Part shown: piece by piece, positions 59,666-64,000 of the stretch
Layout of the letters: every line of letters starts with the position of its first letter
Numbering within the stretch: the first letter of the stretch is position 1
DNA from: Prostheceraeus crozeri
Lineage: Eukaryota; Platyhelminthes; Polycladida; Euryleptidae
Assembly (NCBI GenBank): GCA_907163375.1
Contig: CAJQUW010009257.1
Span: forward strand, 1 to 64,000
Reading direction: 5' to 3'
Length of the DNA stretch: 64,000 nucleotides
The notes under the pieces: model-generated
What the model was told of the DNA's origin: nothing
Databases searched by the model: none
The model's input: only the letters and a program-made list of their open reading frames with translations
Made by a program: the position numbers and the translations under genes

Positions 59666-61881
59666 GAGAGACGTACAAATATTCCTGTTTTGGATTCATG
59701 GCTCTCTCGCAGAGATAAATGGCTCAGCGCAGACATTCAAAATGAAGTAATCGAACTACTGGCACATACCTTGCAGAGATCTCAAATGAACAAAATAAAA
59801 GATGAAGCAACATTTTACTCGTTTATAGCGGACAGTACCACAGACAAAGGAGGTGAGGAGCAATTTTCCATCACATTTCGCTACGTCTCTCAGGATAGCT
59901 TGGATGTTGCAGAGCTCTTTGTGGTCTGTATCAACCAGGACAGTCGTTAACAAACTGCATCATTGACGTTATTCACCGAGTCGGACTAGATGCAAGAAAT
60001 CTCAGAGGAGTCTGCTTTGATGGAGCTTCTAATATGTCAGGACGGCTTGATGGGGTACAAGCGAACTTGAAAAGGATACAACCGAAATGCCTGCATGTGC
60101 ACTGTTGCAATCATGCTTTGGATCTTGTCGTTCAGGAAGTCATTCGCGAATGTGATTTGCTCAGCGATGTTTTACTGGTCGTAAAAGATGTAAGTAAAAT
60201 CATAAGAGAATCATCAAAGCGACGGACATTGTATGAGACTGTTCTTGAAGACGACGAGGAAAGACCCTTGCATCTTCTGGCTGTTTGTCCTACTCGATGG
60301 GTTGTTCGATTCAAGGCAATGCAACGATTTTTGGACAACCTTGATAGAGTGAAAGCAACTGTTAATGAACTAATAGCCTCAAAAGGGAGCACCAGACCAG
60401 AAGTTCGGTCGACTTTACGGGGACACGTCCGGAAAATGGAGAAGAAAAAATTCCTAGTGGGAATTCAAATGGCTGTAGCTATCCTGAAGCCATGCGAAGA
60501 GGTTGCTGTGACGCTCCAGACGGCAGGACTTCCAGCCTCTGATGTCAAGAGCATTGTTGAGATATTGATTACAGAGCTTGAAGGGATGAGGAGTGACGAC
60601 AAGTTCAATGAAATTGAAGAAAGTGCTATGATGACGATGAAGACCAACAAAGATTCAAGCATCAACGCAGCTACATCAGAGACTACACGATCATCAAAAC
60701 TACCTTCGAGATACACATACACTGTCGAAGCTTACGGACATCGAAGAACTGACTCATCACCATACCAGCCTCATCTACTGAAAGGACATTCAGTGCCTTG
60801 CGCCGCCTAAAGTCTGATTACCGATGTACTATGATTCAATCACGCCTAACTTACTTGATTCTTCTTCATGTACACTAAGTATCTAAACATCAGACCATGG
60901 AATTGAGCATTTCCTCTATTATGAGAGAGTTTGCTTCCCGTACTCCCGAGAGGAAAGCTCGATTTGGCAACGGTGTGTGGTGAGATGTAATGACCTAAAG
61001 ATGTACATGTATAATCTTCATTTACATGATACTAGATTTTAGAATCAAAAATTACATGTCGGGCCGAAGTGTATCGATGTGTCGACCTGGTTTTGCATTG
61101 ACCAGCAGAAAGTGAAGTAGCAGTTGGCATAAATTGTACCTACATGTCACGTCAAAACCGAACCATCGGATATTTGTAAGTAGTCAAGCAGCTTTGTGAC
61201 GTCTCTCAAAAATAGGTTTACAATTTTTATGAATGCGAAAATTTTGAGACACATTTGTATTTGATAGGCTGACATTGTTTACATCGTATAGGTTGACATT
61301 ACTAAATGCTATGCAGTATAGTGGCGGCTGGGTACTTAGTAGTTCTTTGAATGCTCAGAATTATTTTCATCAAATGTTGCCTTAGTAGACCTACCTTCAC
61401 AAAATGAAGTTTAGATAGAAATGTCAGTATAGCTGGATTAATCATTGAATTTCAGCGCATCTAACACTTTTGGAAACAGTTTTCATCGTTATAGTGTCGT
61501 TCAGACGATTCATTGCCATACTCACCATACATACTCATGTTTATAAATTTGTTACATTGATTGCAGTACATGCAGCCTACACACGTGCATGCGAGTAGTT
61601 TTTATGAGTTTGAGTGAAATATACTCTTTGATTTCTTACTTTTGACTTTTGAGTTACACCATCCCACAAATGATACGTGTAGTACATATGCATGCATGAG
61701 AATTATGTCACAAGTCTACTGTGCGCCCATGTGAATAAAATTAGTCTTGTTAGCCTCACTAAATCTGAAATATTCGGGCGATGGTGCTTGAATATAGGCC
61801 TACTAAAAATCGAAGGGTTGTCCATGAAAAAAAAATTGGCTACCCCTAGTAAAAAATCGTTCCGACGCCCCTGCACCGGTT

Positions 61882-62357
61882 TCAATTATTGTCACATCGA
61901 GTACTATCGAATTCCTACACTATCTGTGCTGATCATGATGGTACCTCTAGATGTATAATCATGATTTTATAGGCTTATTTACTCGATAATCTTTCAAATC
62001 TCCTAGAGTGTACGTACTCTCGCAAATTCCTTTACTGGTATTTATTGGTCTGTACATCTAATTTTTGCACATCTCATCATGATACCCTCTTTTATTTGTT
62101 AGTGATGTTCAAATAAGTGATGTACGGACCTCTCACCCCGTATATAATGTTGATCATCATTAGAGACAACTAAAGATGTCCGTCTTTACATTGAAATAAC
62201 ATTGTGGACAATCTGTCTACTACTGTGATCTTTATTTCAGCACATTCTGGTGAATATTATCTTTTTCAAGAAAATCATAATAAGGACTTATCAAGAAAGC
62301 GGCATTATCGGGCTGCTAATGAGATATGATATCGGTTTAATTGTCTGCCGACAGAAT
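61882..62357. other. Spacer between hAT and satellite, nothing recognised
   Basis: No gene or bounded repeat seen. Confidence 0.4.
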
Positions 62358-63812
62358 TTTAACTCATGCCCAGCAGCCCCCCAATCATAAAAGATGCCTC
62401 CTTCTATGCTGTTCCACCTCCCACGCACCTCTCGACACTTCCTTACCTATCCTCGACACATTCGACAAATCCCAAGATTCACTCACTCCTAAGTCTCAGA
62501 TATCTAACATACCTCTATTAAAAAAGTGTCGATCGATGATGAAACGACTCAATTACATGCCCAGCAGCTCCCCAATCATAAAACACACCTCTATCTATGC
62601 TGTTTCACCTCTCAGGCCCCTCTCGACACTTCTTTACCTATCCTCGACACATTCGACAAATCCCAGGATTCACTCACTCCTAAGAATCAGATATCTAACA
62701 TACCTCTATCAAAAAAGTGTCGATCGATGTTGAAACGACTCAATTACATCGCCAGCAGCTCTCCAATCATAAAACATACCTCCTTCTAAGCTGTTCTACC
62801 TCCTAGACTCCTCTCGACATTTCCTTACCTATCCTCGACACATTCGACAAATCCCAAGATTCACTCACTCCTAAGAATCAGATATCTAACATACCTCTAT
62901 CAAAAAAGTGTCGATCGATGTTGAAACGACTCAATTACATCGCCAGCAGCTCTCCAATCATAAAACATACCTCCTTCTAAGCTGTTCTACCTCCTAGACT
63001 CCTCTCGACACTTTTCTACCTTACCTATCCTCGACACATTCGACAAATCCCAAGATTCACTCACTCCCAAGTCTCAGATATCTAACATACCTCTATTAAA
63101 AAAGTGTCGATCGATGTTGAAACGACTCAATTACATGGCCAGCAGCTCTCCAATCATAAAACATACCTCATTCTATGCTGTTCCACCTCCCAGGCCCCTC
63201 TCGACACTTTTCTACCTGTCCTCGACACATTCGACAAATACAAAGATTCACTCACTCCTAAGTCTCAGATATCTAACATACCTCTATTAAAAAAGTGTCG
63301 ATCGATGATGAAACGACTCAATTACATGCCCAGCAGCCTTCCAATCATAAAACATACCCCATCTATGCTGTTCCACCTCCCAGGCCCCTCTCGACACATT
63401 CGACAAATACAAAGATTCACTCACTCCTGAGTCTCAGATATCTAACATACCTCTATCAAAAAAGTGTCGATCGATGTTGAAACGACTCAATTACATGCCC
63501 AGGAGCCCCTAATCATAAAACATACCTCCTTCTAAGCTGTTCCACCTCCCAGGCCCCTCTCGACACTTTTTTACCTATCCTCGACACATTCGACAAATCC
63601 CAAGATTCACTCACTCCTAAGAATCAGATATCTAACATACCTCTATCAAAAAAGTGTCGATCGATGTTGAAACGACTCAATTACATCGCCAGCAGCTCTC
63701 CAATCATAAAACATACCTCCTTCTAAGCTGTTCCACCTCCCAGGCCCCTCTCGACACTTTTTTACCTAACCTCGACACATTCGACAAATCCAAAGATTCA
63801 CTCACTCCTAAG
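62358..63812. repeat. Tandem satellite, ~191-bp unit, about 7.6 copies
   Basis: The marker GTGTCGATCGATG recurs at about 62526, 62717, 62909, 63105, 63296, 63466 and 63657, mostly 190-196 bp apart; one unit is ~20 bp shorter. Each unit contains the palindrome TCGATCGA, CTCTCGACACTT, CCTCGACACATTCGACAAAT and CAGATATCTAACATACCTCT. Units differ by a few per cent. Since 191 is not a multiple of 3, the reading frames across it change each unit, so the apparent ORFs are not genes. Confidence 0.95.
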
Positions 63813-64000
63813 TGAGATCTAGGCTTATAACAAGTTTTTGTTCTCCAATATTTCATGTGTCTCAATGCTACATCCAGCAACAGTATTGCTACTTTGTTCC
63901 TGTAGCTCCGTTGTAGCTGAATTGTAGGCTACCATTATGATGTTTATTCATGCCTGGTGAAACATTCTTGATGAAATTTATCAAATAGTATTTTCTATGT
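63813..64000. other. Unique sequence to window end
   Basis: The satellite stops abruptly at CACTCCTAAG; nothing is recognised after it. Confidence 0.4.

Larger units (their letters stand above)
57451..60878 (+). pseudogene. ZMYM1-like hAT transposase (TTF finger)
   Basis: ATG 57451 gives MKRKGIGPLDKFFLKSSKKQ with a GTAAGT donor at 57511; a probable later exon begins after TTCTTTTGCAG (57952). TTF-type finger: FPIRNGRRCQAKWFKLYNWL (58180-58240), CYTCTKA (58263), GFSTWSKAVSVLSKHEKS and DHHL (58340-58400). The core resumes after the inner hAT: LDSWLSRRDKWLSADIQNEV (59690), SFIADSTTDKGGEEQFSI (59822, first Asp), GVCFDGASNMSG (60010, second Asp), CLHVHCCNHALDLVV (60090), LLAVCPTRWVVRFKAM (60275) and the dimerisation block ASSTERTFSALRRLKSDYR (60770-60830). 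Shifts occur near 58250, 58330, 59935 and 60720. Family members are nuclear cut-and-paste transposases. Confidence 0.88.
55729..61873 (+). mobile_element. hAT transposon with TTF-type finger, perfect 8-bp TSD
   Basis: Starts CAGGGGCGTCGGAAC and ends TTCCGACGCCCCTG, a perfect inverted repeat of at least 14 bp. The duplication CACCGGTT is exact (55721-55728 and 61874-61881). Repeated GCTACCCCT/GGGTAGCA words mark both subterminal regions (55745-55820 and 61838-61850). The 6.1-kb element holds a spliced transposase gene interrupted by another hAT at 58609-59665. Its leader of 1.7 kb is non-coding. Confidence 0.95.

Noticed and set aside
62341-63480. Four overlapping 60-130 codon frames at the right end
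   Set aside because: They run through the ~191-bp satellite and change frame each unit; repeat artefacts.
1-64000. CRISPR arrays, operons, rRNA or intact tRNA genes
   Set aside because: No regular short-spacer array, no ribosomal sequence and no full cloverleaf were seen; the content is animal nuclear DNA.

Overview
The window looks like nuclear DNA of an animal, most likely an aquatic invertebrate. It is AT-rich, has sparse genes with GT-AG introns, and carries a typical metazoan mix of transposable elements: RTE and CR1/L2-type LINEs, Penelope-like elements with a GIY-YIG nuclease, hAT, Tc1/mariner and TTAA-type DNA transposons, a tRNA-derived SINE and a satellite. There is no prokaryotic gene organisation, CRISPR array or rRNA. 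The species cannot be fixed from sequence alone. A GC-rich word, AGGCCTAC, recurs at least 13 times on the + strand and is a genome-specific signature.

Layout. 1-1830: RTE LINE with its RT core deleted. 3779-4508: small hAT-like element with 6-bp target duplications. 4596-4915: SINE. 5123-5742 and 5904-6343: two old inverted-repeat elements. 8354-9106 (minus): the only credible host gene, a bZIP protein. 12150-13000 and 17320-18070: Tc1/mariner relics. 13867-16560: second 6-bp-duplication element. 18080-19070: RTE 3' end. 20681-23020: hAT with perfect 8-bp duplication. 23600-24600: weak mariner-like relic. 27514-36492: a three-level nest in which a CGGBP1-like hAT is split by a 7-kb TTAA transposon that itself holds a 182-bp MITE. 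36600-37648: third 6-bp element. 38500-38985 and 42532-43384: two different Penelope-like fragments, the second a near-perfect inverted duplication. 40666-42347: mariner-like element with ~178-bp inverted repeats. 44441-45994: hAT with perfect duplication. 46180-46640: RTE C-terminus. 47466-50458: long CR1/L2-type LINE. 55729-61873: TTF-finger hAT with perfect duplication, split by a second hAT (58609-59665) that also has a perfect duplication. 62358-63812: ~191-bp satellite.

The most interesting unit is the 7,011-bp element at 29371-36381. It has ~825-bp terminal inverted repeats, a TTAA/TTGA target duplication and a five-exon gene of about 829 codons. The gene has a Cys/His N-terminus, a helix-rich middle, an RNase H-like DDE candidate core and a small C-terminal domain spread over four short exons. 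The protein resembles a widespread family of unnamed animal proteins, and this element gives a mobile context for it. Splice phases agree across all five exons and only two lesions are visible, so the copy is fairly young.

Most of the window is therefore transposon-on-transposon. Six elements have exact target-site duplications of 8 bp (five) or belong to a set of three with exact 6-bp duplications, which makes their borders unusually secure.
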